From positions 1-64,000 of the forward strand of contig JAHHHD010000016.1 of NCBI GenBank assembly GCA_019359505.1: a stretch of DNA of 64,000 nt, in the 5' to 3' direction. This document shows positions 8,821 to 16,701 of this stretch, in pieces. Every line of letters starts with the position of its first letter. Within the stretch, counting starts at the first letter, position 1. A program made the translations under genes and the position numbers. The DNA is from Drouetiella hepatica Uher 2000/2452. GTDB lineage: Bacteria; Cyanobacteriota; Cyanobacteriia; Elainellales; Elainellaceae. Under the pieces are notes generated by a model. The model was not told where the DNA came from. It saw nothing but the letters and a program-made list of their open reading frames with translations, and made no database searches.

Positions 8821-9960
8821 CTATCTCAATTGTTTATCTACCTCTCGAATGAAAGCAGTAACTTCTTTCAGTAGAAAATCAATGTCATTGCTGGTAATGT
8901 TTAGTGCGCTTCCATCTTTTCGCTTTCCATTTCTGTGAACAATATCATGTCGATTTAGTATTGCTTTGAAAACTATTGAAAGATTCTTTGGAAAGCTAAT
9001 ACCCAAAGTATGATGGTAAAGCTCCCTTACTTTATCTAGCCTGTGATAAACCAAATCCATTAAGTATATTTGAACTTCATCCTTCAAAGAGTCAAACCGC
9101 AGAAATATCTCACCTAAATTTAAGGTTCTGGCTCGTAATTCTGGTGCTTTCTCTACCAATTTCCTAACACTTTCTTCATTAGAGAGTACTGTAGTAATGA
9201 ATGCATCTGACAAATAACTTTCCATTGCCGTGATGATGTGACCATAGAGCATTCGATTAAGCGCTTGTTCTAATTCATCCTTCAAGTTTGGGGATTGCTT
9301 ACTTAACTTTTCTATACTCTTAACTGCCGCTTCAAAATTTTTATAGAACTCCGTGTTCAGATTTTCTATAAAGTACTCATCTATATCATCATCCTTGGGA
9401 ATTTTAGACCACTCTTTACAGGAAAAGTTATCTTCTATCTCTTTAGCAATCTTGAGAATAATAGCGGATGACAAAATGTCAGAAAATTCATTGTTTAGAA
9501 CATCTAACGCCTCGTAGGGACCATCTAGGACAGACACAGAGTTCCCCTCTACATTATTTGCGGGCTTATATTCTGATAAGAACCACTCTTTTAATGCTCT
9601 AACTTGATACTCTAAGTCGCCGTCAGCGATATCTTGCAATGACACTGGCTTAATGCTATCAAGTTTTGGAAGATAGTATTTTCTTTGAGTCTTGCCCTTG
9701 TTGTTTTGGATTCTTTCTGGTGGCTCTAAAAAATAATATCGGTTATCTTCAGTCGAGATGAAATGTTTTGTCCTAGAGTATGACTTCTGTTCAGGAATTC
9801 CTTTACAATGTTTTCTGATCTGACCATTTACGATGTGGACTGGATCAGCAGTGTTGAACTCATAAAAGTTGTTTTTCACGATTTGTTGATAAGCTTCCTT
9901 TGCGGTCATGGGCTGACCTTTGATTCTCATAACTTCTTTGATGGCTTCAATAATGATCAT
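8821..9960 (-). CDS. HARE-HTH and HEPN-like fusion protein
   Basis: A 379-residue protein with an N-terminal HARE-HTH domain (1-80: IKGQPMTAKEAYQQ, YEFNTADP, DNRYYFLE) and a long helical C-terminal half. Near the end it shows ILNRHDIVHRNG (about 334-345), which fits the RX4-6H motif (R337, H342) of HEPN domains, most like the RiboL-PSP-HEPN group. HEPN proteins are often RNases in toxin-antitoxin and abortive-infection systems. It lies 23 bases after dndE on the same strand, so it probably shares the dnd transcript. A DNA-reading head joined to an RNase-like tail next to a DNA-modification operon suggests an effector that responds to modification status. This is inference; a scaffolding role is also possible. 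Start ATG is at the frame's first methionine, just before the domain. Confidence 0.75.
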   Translation of the reverse strand: MIIIEAIKEVMRIKGQPMTAKEAYQQIVKNNFYEFNTADPVHIVNGQIRKHCKGIPEQKSYSRTKHFISTEDNRYYFLEPPERIQNNKGKTQRKYYLPKLDSIKPVSLQDIADGDLEYQVRALKEWFLSEYKPANNVEGNSVSVLDGPYEALDVLNNEFSDILSSAIILKIAKEIEDNFSCKEWSKIPKDDDIDEYFIENLNTEFYKNFEAAVKSIEKLSKQSPNLKDELEQALNRMLYGHIITAMESYLSDAFITTVLSNEESVRKLVEKAPELRARTLNLGEIFLRFDSLKDEVQIYLMDLVYHRLDKVRELYHHTLGISFPKNLSIVFKAILNRHDIVHRNGKRKDGSALNITSNDIDFLLKEVTAFIREVDKQLR

Positions 9961-9983
9961 GCCTAGTTCTTTTGAAGAATAAA

Positions 9984-10400
9984 TTAGGTGAGGTCTTCAT
10001 ACTGAATAATTTCAGTGGATTTAAGGACTGTTATTATTAAGTTTTCGCTACTTTTAATGCTTGAATCAGCTGCTAAGTATCCGATACCCCGATGGAGATG
10101 TAGTCGAAACTGAGTTGCTAATGCCTCTCGATCTGTATCAAAGCCATCTTCGTAGCATCGTTGTTTAAGTGCTATCGCCAGTGAATCTCCGATCGCCCCT
10201 CCAAACACTTGCCAAGTCATCTCCACATTGCTGTCAGTAGGGACTGCAACAGGTGACGGTGGGGCTGGTTCTGCTAAAGAGCGGCAAAATGCCCAGCGGC
10301 AAAGGATGTTCCATTGGTCAATTTTGGTGACGCGCTTGAGCTTGATTAGCTGATCCTTGGCGGATTGGGAAATGCGAACTCGATCGACAGGGGGTTCCAT
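9984..10400 (-). CDS. dndE: DNA sulfur modification protein DndE
   Basis: A 138-residue protein matching the DndE family: N-terminal VRISQSAKDQLIKLKR, WNILCRWAFCRSL, then EMTWQVFGG and a C-terminal LHRGIGYL segment. DndE is a small subunit of the DndCDE complex that replaces a non-bridging oxygen of the DNA backbone by sulfur; it has been described as binding nicked DNA. It lies 5 bases downstream of dndD and 23 bases upstream of the HARE/HEPN gene, all on the minus strand, so an operon is likely. Length and motifs look intact, unlike dndC of the same cluster. Confidence 0.88.
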   Translation of the reverse strand: MEPPVDRVRISQSAKDQLIKLKRVTKIDQWNILCRWAFCRSLAEPAPPSPVAVPTDSNVEMTWQVFGGAIGDSLAIALKQRCYEDGFDTDREALATQFRLHLHRGIGYLAADSSIKSSENLIITVLKSTEIIQYEDLT

Positions 10401-10405
10401 AGGAT

Positions 10406-12367
10406 TTACCAGAAGTAACCAGGCTTTACTTGAGTTTGATGCTTGGCGCGATCGTACTTCAGCAGATATTCACGGGCGATCGCACCATTCTCCCGCAACC
10501 GCTTCACCTCCGTCTTGCCAATCTCGGTATCAGTTGAGAGCAGCAGCACTTGGTGACTGGCTTGCGGAAAGTAGCGATCGACTAAATTATTGCGGTGGGA
10601 GGAATCAAGCCGACCCAAAGGGGTATCGATTGCCACAGGGAGTTGCCGACCAGAGGCACGGGCTAATCCCCACAGCAGTGAAATCGCCAATAGCTGCTTT
10701 TCACCAGCGGACAGCCGATGTTTGGGTACGGGCTGTCCCTCATAGTCAAAAAGGGAAAGGCTAAAGGTTTCAGTGTCAATTTGAACGCGCTGCACTAAGT
10801 TAGATTTGTGCAGCAAGTAGAGGAAGCACTCTGTCACTAGGGTTTCAAGCTGGTTGAGCTTGCGAAGCATTAGCTTTTGTTTGAACACTTTGAGCGTTTC
10901 TTGAACTTTGTCGATTGCGCTTAGAATATGCTCATCGTTCTTTTGGTCGATCGCCAACTTGCCATAGTCCATCAGTTCTTGTTGGGTACGAGCGATCGTC
11001 TGTTCTGCCTGTTCCAGAAGCCGCTGGCTCTGTTCACGATCGGCTTTGAGGCTCACAACATCCGTCTGCGCTTGCCGTACCTGCTGCACTAACTTGGCAT
11101 AGATTTCTGGGGAAGCGGCAGTTGCCAAGTAGCGTTCGATCGTCTCAATCTCCTCCTGGCAGGCCTGAAGCTGCTGTAGCTGTTCCGCTGCTACTTCAAA
11201 CTGATGAGGTAGGGCGTATTGCAGCGTGTGGGTGAGTTGATGCAGCGTGTCTACATCCACACCCAGCCAGTTTTCGACCGTTTCCTGGGCAACTGCTTTG
11301 TCCTGTTTCGCCAAAAACGATTGGATTTGCTTTACCTTCCTTGTCTCTAAGTCCAGCGACTTAACAAACTGGAGCAGCTTTTGACTCCGTTCTTCCAACA
11401 ACTCTTTGGCAACTGACCACTGCTGTTGTCGAACTTCCTTCTGAGCTTGAGCTTCCGCCTGTTGAAGTAATGGCTGAATCAGTGCCAAAGGCAATACTCC
11501 AGATGCGATTTCACGTAAGGCTGCACGATGAGCATTAGCGTTGTCTCTTACCTGCTGTAATTGGCTCTCTTGCTGAGTTTGCTCTGCCGCAATTTTCCCC
11601 CCTTCCGATAGAAATCGTTCTTCTGCCTGCCGCCGGTTCTCCTCTACTTTTTCCAATTTTTGTTGAACCGCTGCGGTTTTCTTTTTAAGGGTACGGCGTT
11701 CTTCCTCCTGAACTTCTAGGCGTTGCTCAATGTCTAATAGCTGCGCTTGCTCTTGAGCAGTTGCTATGGCTTTACGCTTGCGAGAAGTCAAGACATCGAG
11801 ATCGGCAGAGAGGCGATCGGGCAGTTCGAGTCCCAGTAGCGATCGAATGGCGCTGGTGACAGACTGTGGCAGTGTGTCCTGGTCAGCCAATTCGCCGACC
11901 TGCTCGCCATCAAATAGGAACAGGCGGGAGATTCCCAGGGGTAACAAATCCTCAATGCGCTCATCCCATTTCTGTGCAAGATCGGGGGCGATGTCTTCAT
12001 TGACGGTAATTCTTAGGATGTCTCGATGACTAATCTGCTCAGTCCAGGTACGGTAGATTCTAAATTCGGTGGGTTGCGCCTCGTTATTTAGCGTTTGCTG
12101 AAAGCCCAGTTCGATCGCGGCATCTTGTGCCTGCCGATTAATGCACTGTTTGAGGAATTCGGGGTAGCTGAGGTTGCTGCGAGTTGAACAGGAAGCGCGA
12201 TGCCCATAGAGTGCCAGACGGATAGCATCCATCAGCGTCGTTTTGCCACCGCCGTTCATGCCGCCGAATAGAATGATGCTTTGCTGATCCTTTCCAGGAC
12301 GCAAATTGAACACCCACCGCCCTTTGTAGGGACCAAAGTTTTCTAAAGTTAGTTCTTGAAAAATCAT
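10406..12367 (-). CDS. dndD: DNA sulfur modification protein DndD, SMC-like ATPase
   Basis: A 653-residue SMC/Rad50-like ATPase. The P-loop GMNGGGKTT lies at 36-44, an ABC signature LSAGEKQLLAIS at 552-563 and Walker B LPVAIDTPLGRLD near 576-588, with a D-loop. The region about 200-520 is glutamine- and glutamate-rich coiled coil. DndD powers or organises DNA sulfur modification with DndC and DndE. The start ATG overlaps the stop of the PIN toxin gene by 4 bases (12364-12367), so its translation is probably coupled to that gene. No frameshift or stop is present. The ATPase is therefore maintained although dndC upstream is broken. Confidence 0.92.
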   Translation of the reverse strand: MIFQELTLENFGPYKGRWVFNLRPGKDQQSIILFGGMNGGGKTTLMDAIRLALYGHRASCSTRSNLSYPEFLKQCINRQAQDAAIELGFQQTLNNEAQPTEFRIYRTWTEQISHRDILRITVNEDIAPDLAQKWDERIEDLLPLGISRLFLFDGEQVGELADQDTLPQSVTSAIRSLLGLELPDRLSADLDVLTSRKRKAIATAQEQAQLLDIEQRLEVQEEERRTLKKKTAAVQQKLEKVEENRRQAEERFLSEGGKIAAEQTQQESQLQQVRDNANAHRAALREIASGVLPLALIQPLLQQAEAQAQKEVRQQQWSVAKELLEERSQKLLQFVKSLDLETRKVKQIQSFLAKQDKAVAQETVENWLGVDVDTLHQLTHTLQYALPHQFEVAAEQLQQLQACQEEIETIERYLATAASPEIYAKLVQQVRQAQTDVVSLKADREQSQRLLEQAEQTIARTQQELMDYGKLAIDQKNDEHILSAIDKVQETLKVFKQKLMLRKLNQLETLVTECFLYLLHKSNLVQRVQIDTETFSLSLFDYEGQPVPKHRLSAGEKQLLAISLLWGLARASGRQLPVAIDTPLGRLDSSHRNNLVDRYFPQASHQVLLLSTDTEIGKTEVKRLRENGAIAREYLLKYDRAKHQTQVKPGYFW

Positions 12368-12834
12368 GTCGCCGCAACTAAAGGAATGACTGTGATTAAG
12401 TCGGAGAAGCGATCGAAATCTTTCACATTATGGGTCAATAGCCGATCAATCCCAGAGGTGAGCAGGGTGGCGACGATATTGGCATCATGAATTTGACGAC
12501 CGCCCATCGGGATAGTCTGGAGCAAATTTAATAATCTTGCCGTAACTTGGAAACTATCCTCAGCAATCTGAAAGCGTTGCTCAAAAAACTGAATCCTTTC
12601 AACAATGACTTCAGGCGGTTGAATATTCACAAAGGTTTGAGGACGCGTTAATGCAGCAATAAATTCGCGCAAAATTTGCCGACTGATCCATAAGTCTGCC
12701 CCTGAGTTATCCAGGTTTTGCAATCTTTCAATGGCGAGTTGATGATAGGGTGCAGAACTAACGTTGGCATAAATCAAAACATTCGTATCAACAAAAATAG
12801 CTCTATCGCCCGAAGTCACCATACATATCCTCAC
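12364..12834 (-). CDS. PIN-domain toxin, VapC-like
   Basis: A PIN-domain ribonuclease of 156 codons from the first start; ATG at 12822 (MVTSGDRAIFVDTN) is an equally good start. The acidic residues of the fold are visible: D in IFVDTNVLIY, E in LREFIAAL, D in IHDANIVAT and the C-terminal LLTHNVKDFDRF. VapC-type toxins cut tRNA or rRNA and are held by a co-transcribed antitoxin, here the gene at 12803-13027, which it overlaps. It lies between the dndC remnant and dndD on the same strand and overlaps dndD by 4 bases, so it is built into the dnd transcript. It could stabilise the cluster or act as its suicide arm. Confidence 0.85.
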   Translation of the reverse strand: MRICMVTSGDRAIFVDTNVLIYANVSSAPYHQLAIERLQNLDNSGADLWISRQILREFIAALTRPQTFVNIQPPEVIVERIQFFEQRFQIAEDSFQVTARLLNLLQTIPMGGRQIHDANIVATLLTSGIDRLLTHNVKDFDRFSDLITVIPLVAAT

Positions 12835-13027
12835 GTCTTAGTGAAAGATCAGTGGGCCAGGGGCCATAGTCATCCACTGGAAATTTGAAGGGTTGGCGTT
12901 GCTCCTGAGTAGGCTGTTCTTCCATAACTAAAACAATCTGGTAGTCTCCAGCAGGAATTTCTGGAGGAAGCTGAATTTTTAGTTCATGATCGGAAGTAAT
13001 TGTGGCTGTAATCTGTAGGGTTCGCAT
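12803..13027 (-). CDS. Antitoxin of the PIN toxin pair
   Basis: A 74-residue protein, MRTLQITATITSDHELKIQL, then PPEIPAGDYQIVLVMEE and a polar tail ending in RREDMYGDFGR. In cyanobacteria proteins of this shape commonly precede PIN toxins and are read as antitoxins; the N-terminal beta-rich part resembles AbrB/DUF104-like antitoxins and the tail would bind the toxin. It overlaps the first possible toxin start by 32 bases. It begins 53 bases after the end of the dndC remnant. The assignment rests mainly on its position beside the toxin. Confidence 0.75.
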   Translation of the reverse strand: MRTLQITATITSDHELKIQLPPEIPAGDYQIVLVMEEQPTQEQRQPFKFPVDDYGPWPTDLSLRREDMYGDFGR

Positions 13028-13080
13028 CGTTGGATGGCTCAGTGCTAACTTGTCTTTTCCAATTATGGACTCTCGCTGAT

Positions 13081-14535
13081 TCAGATTTCCTGACGGTTGC
13101 CGAATTTTAGGTTTGCCCAGGAAGGCGCTGGCTGAGTCTCTTGGGTCGAGGCTGTGCCATCGGTTAGCTGTTTGACGGTCTCTACATCTCCAGCTTTGGC
13201 AGCTTTTTTGATGTTCCAGTTGCGGTGGGCGTTGTCGATCGCCTCTTCTTTAGGACGAGAACTGGTGTCAAAGTGTTTTTCGAGGGCATCGATGATTCCA
13301 ACCCGCCGCGACATGGTTTGAAACTTGCGCTCGGTGCTGAGGAGCCGAGTCATGAGTTCAAAGTGCATGGGGTCATCGCAGATTTCCTCTAAGATGCTCC
13401 ATTCATCTAAGCCAAGTTGAGTGCTGCCAGCGTTGGGGCGGGGATCAATAAAGTCTTCCCCTGTCACCTCTTTGTAAATTGATGGCAGAACATCGTCGAA
13501 CTCGTGAAATTCCTCTAGCCAAATCCGGCGAATCTCGCTGATTTCATCGATCGCAATCAGTTCAATGTTTTGCATTAACGCAGGGGCATTTTCCCGCACT
13601 TCTGTTTGAGCCTGGAGTACTCGTCGCAGCCATTCTTCTCGCCATTGCTTGGTGTAGGGACCTGGAATATTAACAATTTCTTTGGCATTCAGACTGTCCA
13701 CATTGCGCTCGTACAGTTGAATTTGTCCTTGTCGCCGTCGAAAATCACGGCGATCGAGGTCATTCTCCATATCCAGTTCGTTTCGTAGATCGAGGAGCGG
13801 CTGCATCCACTCTTTTTCTTCATCATTTTGGATCATTGCCTCCATTGATTTGTCGGCGCTGACCAAAGTGCAGACCCAGCAGCCAAACCGAGAGCTACCG
13901 CAACTTGGCGTAGACGTGTCAACAACCAAGGGACATTCGTTGTCTGCCGTTGCACCTCGATACATGGCAAATAGGTCTTTGTTGTTATTGCCCCAAGGGT
14001 TTTGCCATTGCAGCAAATACAGCCAAACCTCATCGGTGCGCCAATCTTCGATTGGGGTATAGATGAGGGAGTTCGGGCGGCTGGGGTTGTAGTTGAGGTG
14101 AGAAAAGACACGCCAGTTGCGGTGCTTTTCCATCAGGGCTGCCCGCGATGCGCTCTCAGCCTTGCGGGTTCCCAGAACTAGAATAACTTCGCCACTTTCG
14201 CGGATTTTCTCGCAGATGTAGTTATCTGACGGTTTGATCTTGAGACGCGCGGTACACCAGCGAAATCCTTGCCGTGGCGCAGGATAGCCTTTGCCAATGA
14301 GATTTACCCAAAAGGTATCTTTGACGGCGGGTTTAAGCAGAATTGGCTCAATGGGCATATTTTTCTCTTTGGCAACCGCCCCCATCACGGTGAGCGATTT
14401 ATCGACCTAGGCAGAGACGACCAGATTTTTGACCATCGTATCGGTGGTGATGACATGAATGGTCTTGGTACGCTTTTCAGGGGGAAGGGCGGCGATCGCA
14501 TTCCACACTAGCTGAAGCACCGCTGTCGAATCTTT
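13081..14535 (-). pseudogene. dndC: Broken dndC, 5' truncated with an in-frame amber codon
   Basis: The C-terminal 435 codons (13081-14388) are clear DndC: VNLIGKGYPAPRQGFRWCTA, GTRKAESASRAALMEKH, and a cysteine set (NECPLV, SCGSSRFGCWVCTLV) for an iron-sulfur cluster. Homology continues upstream of 14388 in the same frame. The codons before it read ITTDTMVKNLVVSA, then TAG at 14409-14407 in place of the tryptophan expected in SAWVDKS, then VDKSLTV. Further up KDSTAVLQLVWNAIAALPPE begins at 14535, exactly inside the PP-loop SGGKDST. Before that lysine the frame reads TGT and then TGA, so the start and the SGG half of the active site are missing. Translation could restart at GTG 14388 or ATG 14385, but the product would lack the ATP-binding motif. 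I infer loss of DndC function. Confidence 0.9.
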
Positions 14536-14604
14536 ACATCAGAATAGTACAAATGAACTTCAAGTGCTATAATAAGTTTACGTAAATGTTCTTCAGGAAA
14601 GCAG

Positions 14605-15045
14605 ATGAGCGCACGGATCGAAAAATTCTATCCTTTGTTGCTTGGCTTCTTGGTAGGTATTGCAAGTCTTTATGCTGCAAAAATCTATGGAGTTTCTGAG
14701 AACTTTAAAGATATTTTCTCCGCCGTCATTAATATTTGTGGAATTACAATAGGATTCCTTGCTACTGTAATAACAATCATTCTTGCATTTAATGATCAAC
14801 ACGTTATCAAACAGCTTAAGAAGACTGGTAGTTATAAAAGAATCTTTAATTATTTTATAAGCTCAATTCAATGGTTCTTTACAATATTGTTGCTAAGTGC
14901 AATTGGCTTAGTCCTTGACTTCCGTACGAGTTCAGCTTGGCAGCCATATTTCATTGGCTTATGGTCATTTGCACTTGCTGCTGCTTTTCTCAGCTACTAC
15001 CGAGCAATTGATATCTTCACCGTTATTCTTCGTTCGCTAGATTAG
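14605..15045 (+). CDS. Unrecognised four-helix membrane protein
   Basis: A 146-residue protein with four predicted membrane helices, near 7-27, 35-60, 82-105 and 110-133, and a short basic loop (QHVIKQLKKTGSYKR) between helices 2 and 3. AGGAAA stands before the ATG and a TATAAT hexamer at 14568-14573 may be its -10 element. I do not recognise the family. Its end overlaps the end of the convergent gene at 15037 by 9 bases. It starts about 70 bases from the point where dndC is cut off, so its arrival may have removed the dndC start. Small multi-helix proteins in defence islands are often membrane-disrupting effectors, but nothing in the sequence proves that here. Confidence 0.65.
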   Translation: MSARIEKFYPLLLGFLVGIASLYAAKIYGVSENFKDIFSAVINICGITIGFLATVITIILAFNDQHVIKQLKKTGSYKRIFNYFISSIQWFFTILLLSAIGLVLDFRTSSAWQPYFIGLWSFALAAAFLSYYRAIDIFTVILRSLD

Positions 15046-15969
15046 TCTCTGGTTTACCTCCTTTAAACTAAAGATTTCGTCTTGTCGTCTCTGCCAAGCT
15101 CTACGAAGTGCATCACAACGTGAAGTGTATGGAATACTGCGCTCCTGCCCCATTTGCAAGCTTACAGTCTCTCTCATTGTTTCTTTGAGCAGATTTTTGA
15201 TATGGATAGCTTCATTATCCTCGTCTGCCCCTGAAATCCTTATTCTAGAGATTTCTCCTGGATGCTTGCCTTCCCATCTAAGTAAAGATTTCACTGTAGT
15301 TTGTGTGCTGCTTGTGTCCAAGGAATCATTTTTAAGATGTCCAATAGAAAACTTTAGACCGATACTTGGTGCTTTGTACTTATTCATCAAATCAATTTCT
15401 TGTTTCACACTCAAACCTTGATCTTGGAGAAATTCCATATTGTTTACTTCTGCAACTCGAAGTCGGTATTCGAATGTCCTAATACTCCTCAACCTCCCAA
15501 GTCGCTGCAAAGCATCTTTCACAATAATTGGATCTGCAAAAATCTGCGATTGAAAGAGGTTTAATACAGAGCATCCCAAAATTTCCAAGTATCTCAGAAA
15601 GGAAGGAATAGAAACTCCTACTTGAGTAGCGTGAAAAAGCAAAGTTTTAGTTGCAGAGTGATATAGAAAAGCTGTTTGTTCTCCTAAGCCCTTGTTCACT
15701 GGAAGATTCAAATCTTCGACTCCACCTTGCAAGCCCGCTATGAAAGGCAACCCACTCATGCGAATTCGCACTATTTCGCCTTCAAGAAATTTATTACCAA
15801 GATTTTCCACTTCTAATAGTCGATGTATGCGAACGGGTGCGGTGTTAACAGTCTGTGTTCTATCGTTCTCAGGTAAAGCATATATCTGTTTAAGGAAATC
15901 CTCAAAATTCAAGTTTGCATTTTCCGGCATTTCAATGGTGTAAAAATCTATCCTGGCAACCTTAGTCAT
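15037..15969 (-). CDS. Unrecognised 310-residue protein, possibly DUF6731-like
   Basis: A soluble protein beginning MTKVARIDFYTIEM, with EGEIVRIRMSGLP, QTAFLYHSATKTLLFHATQVG and SIGLKFSIGHLKNDS segments. The layout (short acidic N-terminus, a 'value cached as string and read back' type beta segment, a late KLEF-like strand) reminds me of DUF6731-type proteins; I am not sure. It faces the four-helix membrane protein tail to tail with a 9-base overlap. No signal peptide, membrane helix or catalytic motif is evident. As a two-gene unit inside a defence island the pair is a candidate sensor and membrane effector, which is inference. Confidence 0.6.
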   Translation of the reverse strand: MTKVARIDFYTIEMPENANLNFEDFLKQIYALPENDRTQTVNTAPVRIHRLLEVENLGNKFLEGEIVRIRMSGLPFIAGLQGGVEDLNLPVNKGLGEQTAFLYHSATKTLLFHATQVGVSIPSFLRYLEILGCSVLNLFQSQIFADPIIVKDALQRLGRLRSIRTFEYRLRVAEVNNMEFLQDQGLSVKQEIDLMNKYKAPSIGLKFSIGHLKNDSLDTSSTQTTVKSLLRWEGKHPGEISRIRISGADEDNEAIHIKNLLKETMRETVSLQMGQERSIPYTSRCDALRRAWQRRQDEIFSLKEVNQRLI

Positions 15970-16066
15970 TAGTACAGAGTAGTTAGGTGAAACACAACAT
16001 TGCGCTAAAGATAGCGTGATCTTAACTTATGCTCACCAAAAATAACTACATCTGTACTATTTTCTG

Positions 16067-16321
16067 CTACTCTACTTGAATTCTTCGGCTAGCAACGCTA
16101 ATAAACTCCCCTGTATTTTTAATTTCAACAGGATGGCTCCACTCGCTACCCGCGATGATATTGCGGTTGTGCAATAACAGAATCATGCGATCGACGGCTT
16201 GACGGGAAGCAGTGAGCGTCATTTTTACAGGTTCATCATTTGGGGAAAATCGAACAAAACTGTCCATAGGCGGTTGGTCAGAATCGCCTGAAGAGCCTCT
16301 ATCAACGAACATTTTAAGCAC
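16067..16321 (-). CDS. Small hypothetical protein
   Basis: An 84-residue protein of unknown family (FVRFSPNDEPVKMTLTASRQ, AVDRMILLLHNRNIIAGSEW, ending in a basic RRIQVE). It resembles nothing I can name. It is divergent from the XRE regulator, and the space between them holds two copies of a palindromic operator, so both genes are probably under that regulator. It is not a shadow of another gene, and its codon use is normal for the region. Confidence 0.55.
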   Translation of the reverse strand: MLKMFVDRGSSGDSDQPPMDSFVRFSPNDEPVKMTLTASRQAVDRMILLLHNRNIIAGSEWSHPVEIKNTGEFISVASRRIQVE

Positions 16322-16360
16322 TCCTTAAGCTACAAAGAGAAACTGTCACACTAAATTGTC

Positions 16361-16406
16361 ACAGTCCATTTAGTCTTTATAGATTATCACAGTCCATTTG
16401 GACTGT
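16361..16406. promoter_or_regulatory. Paired operator between divergent genes
   Basis: A perfect 8-bp inverted repeat with a 2-base spacer, ACAGTCCATTTGGACTGT, lies at 16389-16406. A second, imperfect copy starts with the same ACAGTCCATT at 16361 and decays in its right half (TAGTCTTT). TGTCAC precedes the first copy and ATCAC the second. Spacing of 28 bases places the copies nearly on one face of the helix. The site sits between the small gene at 16067-16321 and the XRE gene, as expected for an autoregulated operator. Confidence 0.7.
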
Positions 16407-16455
16407 ATACGAGAATGCAAACCTCTGACACGATTGATTATGCTTCAGTCAAATT

Positions 16456-16701
16456 GTGCAATTTAGAGGTATGGGTAAGGCAGGAAGAGTTCTGAAAGCG
16501 GTTATGGAAAAGTACGGCATCAGTCAAGGAAAGCTTGCTGCCGTAATGAATATTGGCTCTTCTAATGTCTATCGTTGGGCGAATGAAGTGAGAGATCCGA
16601 CATCAGAAACTGTCATTGCCATTATCAAAGCACTAGAGGCAATTAATCCTGATGCAGCAGCAGAATTTAGAAGTCGGTATGTTGATGATTCGGAAGCTTA
16701 G
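16456..16701 (+). CDS. XRE-family helix-turn-helix regulator
   Basis: An 81-residue protein made of one HTH_XRE domain: GRVLKAVMEKYGISQGKLAA, SSNVYRWANEVRDPTSETV, IIKALEAINPDAAAEF. The GTG at 16456 opens the frame; ATG at 16471 (MGKAGRVLK) is an alternative, though AGAGG lies only one base before it. The protein most likely binds the ACAGTCCA palindromes at 16361-16406. Its stop codon overlaps that of the convergent SBD-HNH gene (16698-16701). It may control entry of the PT-dependent nuclease locus, or belong with the small divergent gene as a control unit; the target set is inference. Confidence 0.82.
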   Translation: MQFRGMGKAGRVLKAVMEKYGISQGKLAAVMNIGSSNVYRWANEVRDPTSETVIAIIKALEAINPDAAAEFRSRYVDDSEA

